From: Gammaproteobacteria bacterium | Lineage (GTDB): Bacteria; Pseudomonadota; Gammaproteobacteria; HK1 | Length of the DNA stretch: 64,000 nucleotides | Direction of reading: 5' to 3' | Assembly: GCA_009937425.1 (NCBI GenBank) | Contig: JAACFO010000001.1 | Location: 1 to 64,000 of the forward strand | Shown: piece after piece, positions 31,413 through 41,211 of the stretch | Layout of the letters: each line of letters starts with the position of its first letter | Position numbering within the stretch: position 1 is the first letter of the stretch | The notes under the pieces: generated by a model | The model's input: only the letters and a program-made list of their open reading frames with translations | What the model was told of the DNA's origin: nothing | Databases searched by the model: none | Translations under genes and position numbers: made by a program

Positions 31413-32528
31413 ATGAGTACGCCCGGACGAATTCGGATTTCAGATTGTCACCCAAAGCGCTCCAGGTTGCCCTTCGCGGCGCTTGGCGTGGGTCTGGCTT
31501 TGCTTGCCAGCGCCTGTGAGGAAAAGGTCGTCGAACAGGAAGTCGTCGTTCGACCGGTTAAAGTACACACCATCGGCAAAGCAGACGCCTCATCCCGGCG
31601 GGAGTACCCGGGCAGCATTCGCGCTTTTCAGCACGCCGACATGGGCTTCGAGGTTAGCGGTCGCATTACGGAATTCTACGCCACGGAAGGTAATGACGTC
31701 GTTCAAGGAGAAGTCCTGGCGATCCTGGATGCGCGAGACTACGAGGCCAACTTGAAAGCGACCCAGGCCAACTTGCGCAAGGCACAGGCCGACCTGAAAC
31801 GAAGCAAAAGCATCTACAAAGAGGACCCCGGCGCTATTTCCACGGAAACCATCGACACGCATCAGCGGGCGGTGGACGTAGCAAAGGCGAATCTCGCCAT
31901 TACCCAGAAAGCACTGGACGAAACCAAGCTGCGTGCGCCTTTCTCCGGGCGCATGGCGCGAAAACTCGTGGAAGACTTCCAGAATGTCAAAGCCAAGGAA
32001 CCCGTGCTGGTGCTTCAGGATACTTCGACGCTGGAGATCGAAATCAACGTCCCCGAGCGCGACATCGCCATGGGCCCTCCCACCAGGGAAGGTGTAGAAG
32101 CGACGCAGCGAACCGAGCCGGAGGTCATCGTCAGCGCACTGCCGCATCTCAAGTTTCCCGCCTGGATAAAAGAATTTGCGTCCGCCGCGGATCCGATAAC
32201 ACGCACATTCTCCGTCAAGCTCAACTTCAAGAATGTTGGTGATGCAAACATCCTGCCGGGAATGACGGCGCGGGTGCAGGTAACGGTTAATCCGGAGCGT
32301 GCCTGGTCGATACCCGTGAGCGCCGCACTTGCCGACGACAGTGGCAAAGCCTTCGTGTGGAAACTGGATCCCGAATCAAAGTCTGTCAGCCGCGCACCGG
32401 TCGAACTGGGAGATCTGGTCAATGACAGAGTCCGGATCACGGCCGGCCTGGAAGAAGGCGACATGGTGGCGATTTCCGGCGTAAACCAACTACGCGACGA
32501 CATGGTAGTTCGCATATTGGCGCCGTAA
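31413..32528 (+). CDS. RND efflux periplasmic adaptor subunit (lipoprotein)
   Basis: LLASACEE lipobox; REYPGSIRAFQHADMGFEVSGRI, LRAPFSGRMARKLVE; adjacent permease. Confidence 0.92.
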   Translation: MSTPGRIRISDCHPKRSRLPFAALGVGLALLASACEEKVVEQEVVVRPVKVHTIGKADASSRREYPGSIRAFQHADMGFEVSGRITEFYATEGNDVVQGEVLAILDARDYEANLKATQANLRKAQADLKRSKSIYKEDPGAISTETIDTHQRAVDVAKANLAITQKALDETKLRAPFSGRMARKLVEDFQNVKAKEPVLVLQDTSTLEIEINVPERDIAMGPPTREGVEATQRTEPEVIVSALPHLKFPAWIKEFASAADPITRTFSVKLNFKNVGDANILPGMTARVQVTVNPERAWSIPVSAALADDSGKAFVWKLDPESKSVSRAPVELGDLVNDRVRITAGLEEGDMVAISGVNQLRDDMVVRILAP

Positions 32529-32550
32529 CCGCCGTGCCCACCGCTTCCTC

Positions 32551-35500
32551 ATGAATCTCGCCGACGTCTCATTGGGCAACCGCACGACCACCATGGTGCT
32601 GGCCATGGTGCTGTTTGGCGCCGGCATCCTGTCTTTCAACGGTTTGGCGCGCCTGGAAGATCCCGAGTTCACCATCAAGGAAGCGCTGGTCATCACGCCG
32701 TATCCCGGCGCGACCGCCAAAGAGGTGGAAGAAGAGGTCAGCGACAAGATCGAGCAGGCGGTTCAGCAGCTCAGCCAATTGAAGGAGGTGGAGTCAAAGT
32801 CCGACCGCGGCCTGTCGACGGTTACCGTACGCATCAAGGACAAGTACGACAAGTTTGCACTGCCCCAGGTGTGGGACGAGTTGCGCCGTAAGGTCGGCGA
32901 CGTTCAGGGCAAACTGCCGCCCGGGGCCGGTCCTTCCATCGTCAATGATGACTACGGCGACGTTTTTGGCGTCTTCGTCGCAATCTACGGGGATGAGTAC
33001 AGCGCAGCAGAACTCAAGGAATACGCCAAATTCTTGCGCCGCGAACTGCTGCTGGTGCCCGACGTATCCAAGATCGAGCTGTGGGGTGAACGCACCGAAT
33101 CGATTTACGTAGAGCCCAATCGCGACCGCATGTCGCAGCTGGGCATTCATCCCATGCAGATCATCAACGGGTTGCGTGACAAGAATATTGTTTCCGACTC
33201 CGGACGCATCCTGGTGGGCCGGTCTTTCATCGCCGTCGAACCCACCGGCACTTTCAGCTCGGTGCGGGAATTCGAAGATTTGCTGCTCAGCGGGATCAGC
33301 GAAGCCGGGAAGGGCCAGATTTATCTCAGGGACGTGGCGAATGTTCGCCGCGGCTACGTGGATCCGCCAGTGCGGGTACTTCGTTATGACGGGCACGCCG
33401 CTATCGGCCTGGGCATCTCCACGGTGAGCGGTGGCAATGTCGTCACCATGGGCGCCGCCGTCGAGAAGCGTGCTCGGGAGTTGGCGCCGCGCACGCCGTT
33501 GGGGATCGAGTTCGGCATCATCTCACTGCAATCCGATGCGGTGACCACCGCCATCGACGGCTTCCTCGTGAGCCTGGCGGAGGCCGTTATCATCGTCATT
33601 ATCGTTTTGCTGGCATTCATGGGATTGCGCAGCGGACTCATCATCGGCTTCGTGCTGGCACTGACCATCTGCGGCACCTTTATTTTCATGGGCCCCTGGG
33701 ACGTGGCCCTGGAACGCATTTCTCTGGGCGCCCTCATCATTGCTCTCGGCATGCTCGTGGACAACGCCATCGTCGTAGTGGATGGCGTGCTCGTGCGCAC
33801 CCAGAGAGGTCAGGACGCCACCGAAGCCGCCAAAGAGGTTGTCGCGCAAACGTCCATGCCGCTGCTCGGCGCAACGGCGGTGGCCATCATGGCCTTCGGC
33901 GCCATCGGACTATCCGAGGACGCCACCGGCGAGTTCTGTCGCTCTTTGTTCAGAGTCGTATTCATCTCCCTGGGCCTTTCGTGGATAACGGCGGTGACGG
34001 TCACGCCGCTACTGTGCATCATGTTTCTGAAGCCGACGAAGCCAGGCTCCGACGGCCAGGCGGCGGGGGAATCGGATGCCTACGGCGGCGCCCTGTACAC
34101 CGCCTACCGCGGCTTCCTCGGTCTCGCCATTCGCTTTCGCTACATTACGGTGCTCATGGTATTGGGTTTGTTCGCAGCCTCCCTGTGGGGCTTTCAGTAC
34201 GTGGACAAGACTTTCTTTCCGGACTCCACACGGCCTCAGTTCATGGTGGACTTCTGGCTTCCCCAGGGTACACATATCGACAACACCATGGCGGTGGCCA
34301 CCGAGGTGGAGAAGTATCTCCAGGAGCTGGACGGCGCGACCCACGTGACCACGCTGGGCGGCGCCGGTGGGCTGCGATTCCTGCTCACCTATTCTCCAGA
34401 GAAGGTCAACAGTGCGTATCTGCAATTTCTGATTGATGTCGACGAGTACTCGAAGATCGACGACTTGATCGCACAAGCGGAGCATGAGCTTCCCGGGCTC
34501 TTCGCCGATTCCGAAGTCTATGGCCGTAAATTCATTCTGGGCCCTGGCTCCGGTGGCAAGATCCAGATCCGATTCAGCGGACCGGACCCGGAGAAACTAC
34601 GCTCCCTCGCCAGTCAGACGATGACCATCCTGCATGAGGACGGCGGCGCCAAGGCCATTCGCACGGATTGGCGGGACCAGGTCAAGGTCGTTCGACCCAT
34701 AGTCGCGGAGGAAGAAGCCAACTATGCAGGCGTCACCACCCCGGACGTCGCACTGACTGTCGCCATGGGCTTCGAAGGCGAACAGGTAAGCATCTACCGG
34801 GAGCGTGACGAGCTTTTGCCTATCATAATTCGCGCGCCGGAACCCGAGCGCAGTCAGGTCCAGAGTATCCAGAACCTGCAAATCTGGAGCCCGGCGGCTC
34901 AAAAGAATATCCCCCTGCGCCAGGTGGTATCGGATTTCGAAACCGACTTCGAAGACGAGATAGTGCAGCGCTTGAATCGAAAATCCACGATTACCGTGCA
35001 CACCGATCAGAAGAGCGGCGCCTCGAGTACCTTGTTGAGCCGTATTCGCCCCAAAGTCGAAGGGCTCGAAATGGGACCGGAATACGAGATCGAGTGGTGG
35101 GGCGAGTTCCGGGATTCCACCCGGGCCCAGGCAGGCATCGCGGCCAGTCTGCCGTTCTTCCTGCTGTCCATGGTGTTGATCGTCATCGGGCTGTTCAATG
35201 CCCTGCGCCAACCACTGGTCATCTGGTTGTGCGTGCCCCTGGGCATCATCGGTGTGACCGCCGGATTGTTGCTCACCAGCCAGCCTTTCGGCTTCATGGC
35301 CCTGCTCGGCTTCATGAGTCTATCCGGGATGTTGATCAAGAACGCCATCGTACTCATCGATGAGATCGAGATTCAGAAGACCCGGAGCAGCGACGTATAC
35401 AAGGCAATCGTCGAATCCGGTGTCAGCAGGTTACGGCCCGTGGCCATGGCCGCCCTGACGACGGCGCTCGGCATGATCCCCCTGGTACTCGACGCCTTCT

Positions 35501-35625
35501 TCGTGGCCATGGCGGTGACCGTCATCTTCGGCCTGATGGTCGCCACGGTGCTCACCATGATCGTCGTGCCCGTTTTCTACGCCATATTCTTCCGGGTGCC
35601 GTCTCCGAGCCCGTCCACGGCCTGA
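32551..35625 (+). CDS. RND efflux permease (AcrB/HAE1-like)
   Basis: 1024 aa; GAGILSFNGLARLEDPEFTIKEALVITPYPGATAKEVEEEV, ALGMLVDNAIVVVDGVLVR, GFMSLSGMLIKNAIVLIDEI. Confidence 0.95.
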   Translation: MNLADVSLGNRTTTMVLAMVLFGAGILSFNGLARLEDPEFTIKEALVITPYPGATAKEVEEEVSDKIEQAVQQLSQLKEVESKSDRGLSTVTVRIKDKYDKFALPQVWDELRRKVGDVQGKLPPGAGPSIVNDDYGDVFGVFVAIYGDEYSAAELKEYAKFLRRELLLVPDVSKIELWGERTESIYVEPNRDRMSQLGIHPMQIINGLRDKNIVSDSGRILVGRSFIAVEPTGTFSSVREFEDLLLSGISEAGKGQIYLRDVANVRRGYVDPPVRVLRYDGHAAIGLGISTVSGGNVVTMGAAVEKRARELAPRTPLGIEFGIISLQSDAVTTAIDGFLVSLAEAVIIVIIVLLAFMGLRSGLIIGFVLALTICGTFIFMGPWDVALERISLGALIIALGMLVDNAIVVVDGVLVRTQRGQDATEAAKEVVAQTSMPLLGATAVAIMAFGAIGLSEDATGEFCRSLFRVVFISLGLSWITAVTVTPLLCIMFLKPTKPGSDGQAAGESDAYGGALYTAYRGFLGLAIRFRYITVLMVLGLFAASLWGFQYVDKTFFPDSTRPQFMVDFWLPQGTHIDNTMAVATEVEKYLQELDGATHVTTLGGAGGLRFLLTYSPEKVNSAYLQFLIDVDEYSKIDDLIAQAEHELPGLFADSEVYGRKFILGPGSGGKIQIRFSGPDPEKLRSLASQTMTILHEDGGAKAIRTDWRDQVKVVRPIVAEEEANYAGVTTPDVALTVAMGFEGEQVSIYRERDELLPIIIRAPEPERSQVQSIQNLQIWSPAAQKNIPLRQVVSDFETDFEDEIVQRLNRKSTITVHTDQKSGASSTLLSRIRPKVEGLEMGPEYEIEWWGEFRDSTRAQAGIAASLPFFLLSMVLIVIGLFNALRQPLVIWLCVPLGIIGVTAGLLLTSQPFGFMALLGFMSLSGMLIKNAIVLIDEIEIQKTRSSDVYKAIVESGVSRLRPVAMAALTTALGMIPLVLDAFFVAMAVTVIFGLMVATVLTMIVVPVFYAIFFRVPSPSPSTA

Positions 35626-35713
35626 TCCGGCCGTTTATATGCTAAAGTCCATTCTTTACAGGAACATACGGCGTGGCGCTGCCCGCCAGCCATGAGTGCG
35701 GGAGAGACAAGCA

Positions 35714-36121
35714 GTGATTGACCAGAGAGGCCCGAGCGCGGCCGAGATTACCGTCGATACCACCAATCTGCACCGGGAAGAGGTGTTCACGGATCTACAG
35801 GCCGCATCGATCCGGCGCCTGACCCCGGTAAAAGCCGACGGCAGCCAGGACGACGGCCGCGACGTCATCTACATCGGCGAGACAAACCTGATGACACAGA
35901 TGGGTCCGCTGCCGGTCCAGTTCCCCATCGAAGCCGAATCCCTTGATGATGCCTTCAGCCAGTTTGCCGAGGGCGTCAAGGGCGCCATCGAGCGCCTCAA
36001 TGAACGCGCCAAGGAAATGGCCAGGGAAGAGAGTTCGCGCATCGTCGTTCCAGGCGCAGCGGCGCCGGGAACGGGTGGCATGGGAATGCCGGCTGCCGGC
36101 AAGCATATATTCGACAAGTAG
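35714..36121 (+). CDS. Hypothetical cytoplasmic protein
   Basis: Long ORF with coding-like composition, GTG start; no signal or family recognised. Confidence 0.65.
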   Translation: MIDQRGPSAAEITVDTTNLHREEVFTDLQAASIRRLTPVKADGSQDDGRDVIYIGETNLMTQMGPLPVQFPIEAESLDDAFSQFAEGVKGAIERLNERAKEMAREESSRIVVPGAAAPGTGGMGMPAAGKHIFDK

Positions 36122-36133
36122 GCGCGCGGCCGC

Positions 36134-36721
36134 TTACAAGCGTACGCTCGAGGGAAGCGGCAGCGTTTCGTCGCACTCGGCGTGAAACTGCTCGCTGCGC
36201 GATACTGTTCGCATCCACTCGTAGAACAAGCCCTTCAGCCCTACGATGACGATACCCGCGGCGCGCATGCGTTGCAGGCCGTAGGCATGATCCGGTCCCG
36301 GAGAACCGACGGCATCCGCAACCACGGCGACGCGAAAATTCTGTTCCAGAAGACCGAACGCGGACTGGCAGACGCACACATCGGTTTCGAGTCCGACCAC
36401 GATGGCCGTTTTCCTGTCAGTCTCGCGAACCGCCTGGAGAATACCTTCCTCGGCAGCCAACCCGAAGTGCATTTTGTCGTGCACCTGAGTCCCTGGTGCG
36501 AGTGCGCCGGCGACGCTGGGATGGACACTGCCGTTGCCGGCCAGGTCCTCCGCCATCACCACTTGTGGTACCCCCGCCCAGCGCGCCACCCTGATCAACC
36601 AGCAGATCCGCTCGAGCAGCATGACGGATTCGGCCTCGGGAAGCTTGTGGAGAAACGTCTTCTGGACGTCCACCACCACCAGGACGGAGTCATCGACGTC
36701 GATGAGCAGGGGATCGGGCAT
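36134..36721 (-). CDS. Isochorismatase family cysteine hydrolase
   Basis: VLVVVDVQKTFL (Asp), HDKMHFG (Lys), VVGLETDVCVCQSA (Cys). Confidence 0.9.
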   Translation of the reverse strand: MPDPLLIDVDDSVLVVVDVQKTFLHKLPEAESVMLLERICWLIRVARWAGVPQVVMAEDLAGNGSVHPSVAGALAPGTQVHDKMHFGLAAEEGILQAVRETDRKTAIVVGLETDVCVCQSAFGLLEQNFRVAVVADAVGSPGPDHAYGLQRMRAAGIVIVGLKGLFYEWMRTVSRSEQFHAECDETLPLPSSVRL

Positions 36722-36788
36722 GATGCTCCCGCAAATTCAGTATCGCGGCTGACCGTTCGCGATGCTAACCCATTCCGGCCTTTGGCGC

Positions 36789-36810
36789 CCCAGGGGGCTG
36801 GGCCCCTGGG
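36789..36810. promoter_or_regulatory. 8-bp perfect inverted repeat (CCCAGGGG-N6-CCCCTGGG) upstream of the pantoate kinase-like gene
   Basis: Direct sequence palindrome in the divergent intergenic region 36722-36898. Confidence 0.45.
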
Positions 36811-36898
36811 AAAGGCTATCGAAAGCAACACTATCTGCTGCCATAATGCCGGGCTTTGACCGCCCGAGCCGTTCGTCGCGTAACGAGCCCAACACCTC

Positions 36899-37735
36899 AT
36901 GAGCACCGCCAAGGCATTCGCACCGGGCAACGTTTCCGGTGTTTTCAAGATCATTCCTGACGATGATCCCACGAGGATGCATTCTCTCGGCATGGGCTTC
37001 ACGGTAACCGACGGTGTCACCGTAACGGTGTCGGTGAGCGACGCCACCAGCGTAGAGTTCAACGGCACACCAATCGAGTTTGCAACCGTGCGCTCGGTTG
37101 TTGCCAAACTTGGCAGCGTTGCACTGCGGGTCGAGATCGAGACCGACCTGCCGCTGAGCGGCGGATTCGGATTGAGTGGCGCCTCGTCGCTGGCCACAGC
37201 TTATGCCGGCGACGAACTTCTCGGTCTGGGGCTGAGCGAGAATGCGCTGGGAATGATTGCGCATGTTTCGGAAGTGGAGAACCTCACCGGGCTGGGAGAC
37301 GTCGCCGGGCAGTTCAATGGCGGCTGCCTCGTTAAACTGGTGCGCGGCGATCCTCTCGCCGCGGTTACGCTTCCCGTACCCGAGCAAGAAGTGTATTACC
37401 GCTACTTCAGCCCCATTAACACCAAGGACATCATCGGCCATCCAGAGCAACGCGAACGTATCAACGCGGCTGCGGACACGGCGCTGCGTAAGCTGACAGT
37501 TCTGAAGGATCGCAACGAATCCGAATTCGCCGAGTACATCAGTATCGCCAAGGAATTTTCCATTCAAAGTCGCTTGCTGTCGGACGACGACGTCAAGAGT
37601 GCCATTCGCGAATGTGAGCAGGCCGGCGGGTCAGCATCCATGATCATGCTCGGCAATGCCGTGTTCAGTAACGTACCGTTCAGAAGCGCTAAAACGACCC
37701 GGCTGTCAAAACGCCGCGTGGAGCGTTTGCGTTGA
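36899..37735 (+). CDS. Pantoate kinase-like GHMP kinase (archaeal type)
   Basis: KAFAPGNVSGVFKI, GHMP motif PLSGGFGLSGASSLATA, SEVENLTGLGDVAGQFNGG; 4-nt overlap with the PPS-like gene. Confidence 0.85.
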   Translation: MSTAKAFAPGNVSGVFKIIPDDDPTRMHSLGMGFTVTDGVTVTVSVSDATSVEFNGTPIEFATVRSVVAKLGSVALRVEIETDLPLSGGFGLSGASSLATAYAGDELLGLGLSENALGMIAHVSEVENLTGLGDVAGQFNGGCLVKLVRGDPLAAVTLPVPEQEVYYRYFSPINTKDIIGHPEQRERINAAADTALRKLTVLKDRNESEFAEYISIAKEFSIQSRLLSDDDVKSAIRECEQAGGSASMIMLGNAVFSNVPFRSAKTTRLSKRRVERLR

Positions 37736-38463
37736 CCGACGTACCGACCAGTCACCCGCGATACGAATCTCTCAGGATCCGAGATGCGATTGTCACGGGT
37801 GTTAAGAGAGGTGTCACCTCCGAGCACGGTCTCATCGCCCACGGTCGCGGGGAGGCATACGACTATTTGCTCGGTGAACGGACTCATCCGTTCGCGGTCG
37901 CTGCCATCGATGCGGCCGCACACCTGCTGTCGCAAGCAAGCCACCCGGTAATTTCAGTAAATGGAAACGTAGTTGCATTGGTGGCGGCGGATCTCGTTCG
38001 TCTGAGCGAGGTGCTTGGAGCACCGCTGGAAGTCAATATCTTCCATGCGTCGAAACAGCGCGAACAGGCGATTCGCGGCTACCTGCTGGAACACGGCGCC
38101 GACGAGGTGTTGATGCCAAGCACGGATGCCACGCTGGATTTCATCGATTCCAACCGAAAGTTCGTGCACCCCCAGGGGATCCACAAGGCGGACGCCATAT
38201 TCGTGCCTCTGGAAGACGGCGATCGCTGTCAGGCACTGCGCAGAATGGGTAAGGCCGTTGTCACCGTGGACCTCAATCCCATGTCGCGAACATCGCGTAC
38301 GGCAAGCATCACGATCGTGGACAACGTCGTACGTGCGCTGCCGCTGCTGATCCAGGGCCTGGAAAATCTGGCGCCCTATGGCGGTGCAAAGCAGGGGGCG
38401 GCCTTCGACAACATTGCCCACCTCGCCGCTGCCGAGCAGGAAATTCGCTCCCCGGACAGCTGA
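37732..38463 (+). CDS. 4-phosphopantoate--beta-alanine ligase-like protein (archaeal phosphopantothenate synthetase)
   Basis: SHPRYESLRIRDAIVTGVKRGVTSEHGLIAHGRGEAYDYLLGE, HPVISVNGNVVALVA, VDLNPMSRTSRTASITIVDNVVRALP. Confidence 0.88.
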   Translation: MTDVPTSHPRYESLRIRDAIVTGVKRGVTSEHGLIAHGRGEAYDYLLGERTHPFAVAAIDAAAHLLSQASHPVISVNGNVVALVAADLVRLSEVLGAPLEVNIFHASKQREQAIRGYLLEHGADEVLMPSTDATLDFIDSNRKFVHPQGIHKADAIFVPLEDGDRCQALRRMGKAVVTVDLNPMSRTSRTASITIVDNVVRALPLLIQGLENLAPYGGAKQGAAFDNIAHLAAAEQEIRSPDS

Positions 38464-38694
38464 TCCACGGCCTGGGGCGGCCACCCGGCAGGTCCCAATT
38501 GTAAGCAATCGGTGATCCGGCTGTGGCCCCGTTCACAACATGGCGCACGGGATCCTCCTGGCGTTGCGCAATGGGTCATCAGGGGCTACATAAACTGGTG
38601 GAGGCTCGCGTGTTCACGAGCCAGACCCTTCCATCAGCCTGAACCACGTCTATCCGGCGTTTTGCGAAATTCGGTACCGAACAGGAGAGCGGCC

Positions 38695-39549
38695 GTGAGC
38701 AACAAGTCCAAGTCGACGACCTTCCTACTCTGCTATTTCTTCGGCGCCCTCGGTGTCCACCGCTTCTACCTGGGGAAGCTGCTCACCGGAGTTTTGATGC
38801 TGCTAACCGGCGGCGGGTTGTTGATCTGGTGGGTCGTCGACATCTACCGAATTATTGCTGGTCGCTTCAAGGATAAGCAGGGACAGGATCTAAGCACTTC
38901 GCAACCCCACGCGGATCAGCCGAACGCCGGATTCTGGGTACGCCTGTCGGCCTTCATGGTGGATGGCCTGATTCTCGGTTTGATTCAATTCGTGTTCATT
39001 TATCTGCCATTGATGGCCTACCTGTACAACACCGGTATTTTTACCGCACCGGATCCAGAAATGGCGATCATGGCCGTCGCCCCGATCGTGGGGCTGTCCC
39101 AGGCGGCAGTGGTGCTCCTGTACGCGGGCTACTTCGTTGCTCTCACCGCGGGAAAACACCAGGGCACCTTCGGCAAACGCAGCATGGGTATTTTTGTGCG
39201 CAAGCGCGACGGCGGCCGTGTATGGTTCGGGAGCGCGGTCGTGCGTTTCGTCGGATACATCATCTCCTCGATCCCGTTCTGCCTCGGCTACCTGATGGCC
39301 GCATTTCAAAAGAAAAAGCTCGCCCTGCACGATCTGATCGCCGGCACCGAGGTCGTATACGGCACCCCATCGACAGAAGCGGCCAGCGTGGATCATGATG
39401 CGGTAACGGAAGTTGCGCAATCCGAGCCAACCCCGATACCCGCAGGTCTGGGCGAGATGGAGGCGCGGCCCAGCCGCATGCCGGAAATTCTGGTCGGTAC
39501 GGGCCTGCTGCTCATCGTTGGCGCCATGGCGCTCTCCTATATGCGCTGA
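38695..39549 (+). CDS. TM2 domain + RDD family membrane protein
   Basis: LLCYFFGALGVHRFYLGKLLTGVLMLLTGGGLLIWWVVDIYRI (TM2), then RDD-like segment; GTG start. Confidence 0.88.
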   Translation: MSNKSKSTTFLLCYFFGALGVHRFYLGKLLTGVLMLLTGGGLLIWWVVDIYRIIAGRFKDKQGQDLSTSQPHADQPNAGFWVRLSAFMVDGLILGLIQFVFIYLPLMAYLYNTGIFTAPDPEMAIMAVAPIVGLSQAAVVLLYAGYFVALTAGKHQGTFGKRSMGIFVRKRDGGRVWFGSAVVRFVGYIISSIPFCLGYLMAAFQKKKLALHDLIAGTEVVYGTPSTEAASVDHDAVTEVAQSEPTPIPAGLGEMEARPSRMPEILVGTGLLLIVGAMALSYMR

Positions 39550-39568
39550 ATCGCTATAGAATGCCGGA

Positions 39569-40006
39569 GTGATGATGAGACTCCGCGCCTACCTGTTTAC
39601 GCTTCTGCTCACCGCCTCAGTGCTGCCATTGCAGGCGGCAACCTTGACTTCGGGTGACGGTAAGACGACGGATATTGGCGGAGTCACGTGGAAGTGGCAG
39701 CGCACGCTATACAACAACGACACTAAGGGCGAGCCGACGGATCCGTCGCGCTACACCATCTTGCTGATGCCGGAAGGCCATCTCAGCGTCCATCTCGACT
39801 GCAATGCCGGCGGTGGACGCTACACCCTGGAGGGCAGTTCCCTGACCCTGGACGTGACCCATACCACCATGGCCGCATGCCCCCCGGAATCCCTCGCGCA
39901 ACAGTTCATGAAGGATCTGGCGGCGGCGAGGATCGCCTTCATGCGTGATGGCAAACTTTATCTGGACCTCATGTATGACTCGGGCACGATGAAGTTCGCC
40001 CGCTGA
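39569..40006 (+). CDS. META domain (HslJ-like) exported protein
   Basis: Signal peptide; DCNAGGGRYTLEGSSLTLDVTHTTMAACPPESLAQQF. Confidence 0.85.
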   Translation: MMMRLRAYLFTLLLTASVLPLQAATLTSGDGKTTDIGGVTWKWQRTLYNNDTKGEPTDPSRYTILLMPEGHLSVHLDCNAGGGRYTLEGSSLTLDVTHTTMAACPPESLAQQFMKDLAAARIAFMRDGKLYLDLMYDSGTMKFAR

Positions 40007-40012
40007 CGGGGC

Positions 40013-40813
40013 TTACTTGCACTCCGGTTTTTTGCCCTTTGCGCGTGCATCGTTATATGTGTGCAGGGCGTCGGCCATTTTCCCTATCAAATCGTCGATG
40101 CGCGTGGTGCTTGCGGGGTGCGTCGACAAGAACTCCGGCGGCGCTCCACCACCGGCCTTTTCCATATTTTTCCAAAGCTGAACGCTCTCCCTGGGGTCGA
40201 AACCGGCCTCCGCCATGAGATCGACACCGATGATGTCGGCTTCGGATTCGTGGCTGCGGCTGTAGGGCAAAAGAATACCGATTTGAGCGCCCAGTCCCAG
40301 CGCCTGCATGGAAACCGAGTCCACGTAGCCGGAGCCGGCGGCGGCGGCGAGGGCGACGTTCGTGATCTGCTGTTGTGACATACGCTCGTTGCCGTGCTGG
40401 GCGAGCACATGGCCGACCTCGTGCCCGAGCACCGCCGCCAACTGGTCTTGATTCTCGGCGACTTTCAACATGCCCGTATACACACCCATCTTGCCGCCGG
40501 GTAGAGCAAATGCATTTGGATTGTCATCGGTGAATACGACCACCTCCCAATTGGTGTTCTTGTCGGAAAGCTCATCGGTGATGGCTGTCGCTACACATCG
40601 CACATATGCATTAATCTCGGGATCCTCTTCCACGGTGAGCTGAGAGCGCATTTCCTCGAAAGCCTGTATGCCCATGGCGTCGAGCTGATCGGCCGGGTAA
40701 ACAAGCAGCTGGTTGCGGCCGGTCGGCGACGTGGCGCAGCCCGCAAGGGCTGCGATGAGCACTGACACGAGGACAATGCCCGGCAGTCGGCGTGGATTGG
40801 ATGGGTTCGGCAT
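40013..40813 (-). CDS. M48 family metallopeptidase (lipoprotein)
   Basis: Lipobox LAGCA; HEVGHVLAQHG zinc motif; FALPGGKMGVYTGML. Confidence 0.93.
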   Translation of the reverse strand: MPNPSNPRRLPGIVLVSVLIAALAGCATSPTGRNQLLVYPADQLDAMGIQAFEEMRSQLTVEEDPEINAYVRCVATAITDELSDKNTNWEVVVFTDDNPNAFALPGGKMGVYTGMLKVAENQDQLAAVLGHEVGHVLAQHGNERMSQQQITNVALAAAAGSGYVDSVSMQALGLGAQIGILLPYSRSHESEADIIGVDLMAEAGFDPRESVQLWKNMEKAGGGAPPEFLSTHPASTTRIDDLIGKMADALHTYNDARAKGKKPECK

Positions 40814-40844
40814 GCGCCTTATTGTAATGCCAGAGGCGGCACTT

Positions 40845-41198
40845 TCAATGGATTGTGCAGTCCGGCGGGATTTGCCCGGCTGCCTGCAACACTTCCGAGA
40901 CTTCGAAATAGCCGTCATAGGATTGTGCAAACCCAGCCGTTCCCTCGTCGCTCGGCCGCCCTGACACGACCACGTAGATTTGACCATAGGGCGACGCGGC
41001 GAGTTCCCTGTGATGCTTTCGCAGAGCTGCTGAGATCCCCGGGCTGATCGGCTTGGCCCAGTAAACCATGGACGACCCGCAGGGCTGGAAGCTTCGCACC
41101 TCGTGCCCGAAAATGTAGGCACCCGCCACATCAATGCTCTCCGAAGCGCACACCGCCGCGCCGAGCAGAAGCTGAAACACGATCAGTACTCGTGGCAA
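40845..41198 (-). CDS. Hypothetical exported protein
   Basis: Signal peptide MPRVLIVFQLLLGAAVCA; GAYIFGHEVRSFQPCGSSMVYW. Confidence 0.6.
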   Translation of the reverse strand: MPRVLIVFQLLLGAAVCASESIDVAGAYIFGHEVRSFQPCGSSMVYWAKPISPGISAALRKHHRELAASPYGQIYVVVSGRPSDEGTAGFAQSYDGYFEVSEVLQAAGQIPPDCTIH

Positions 41199-41211
41199 AG
41201 GAAACTTATCT

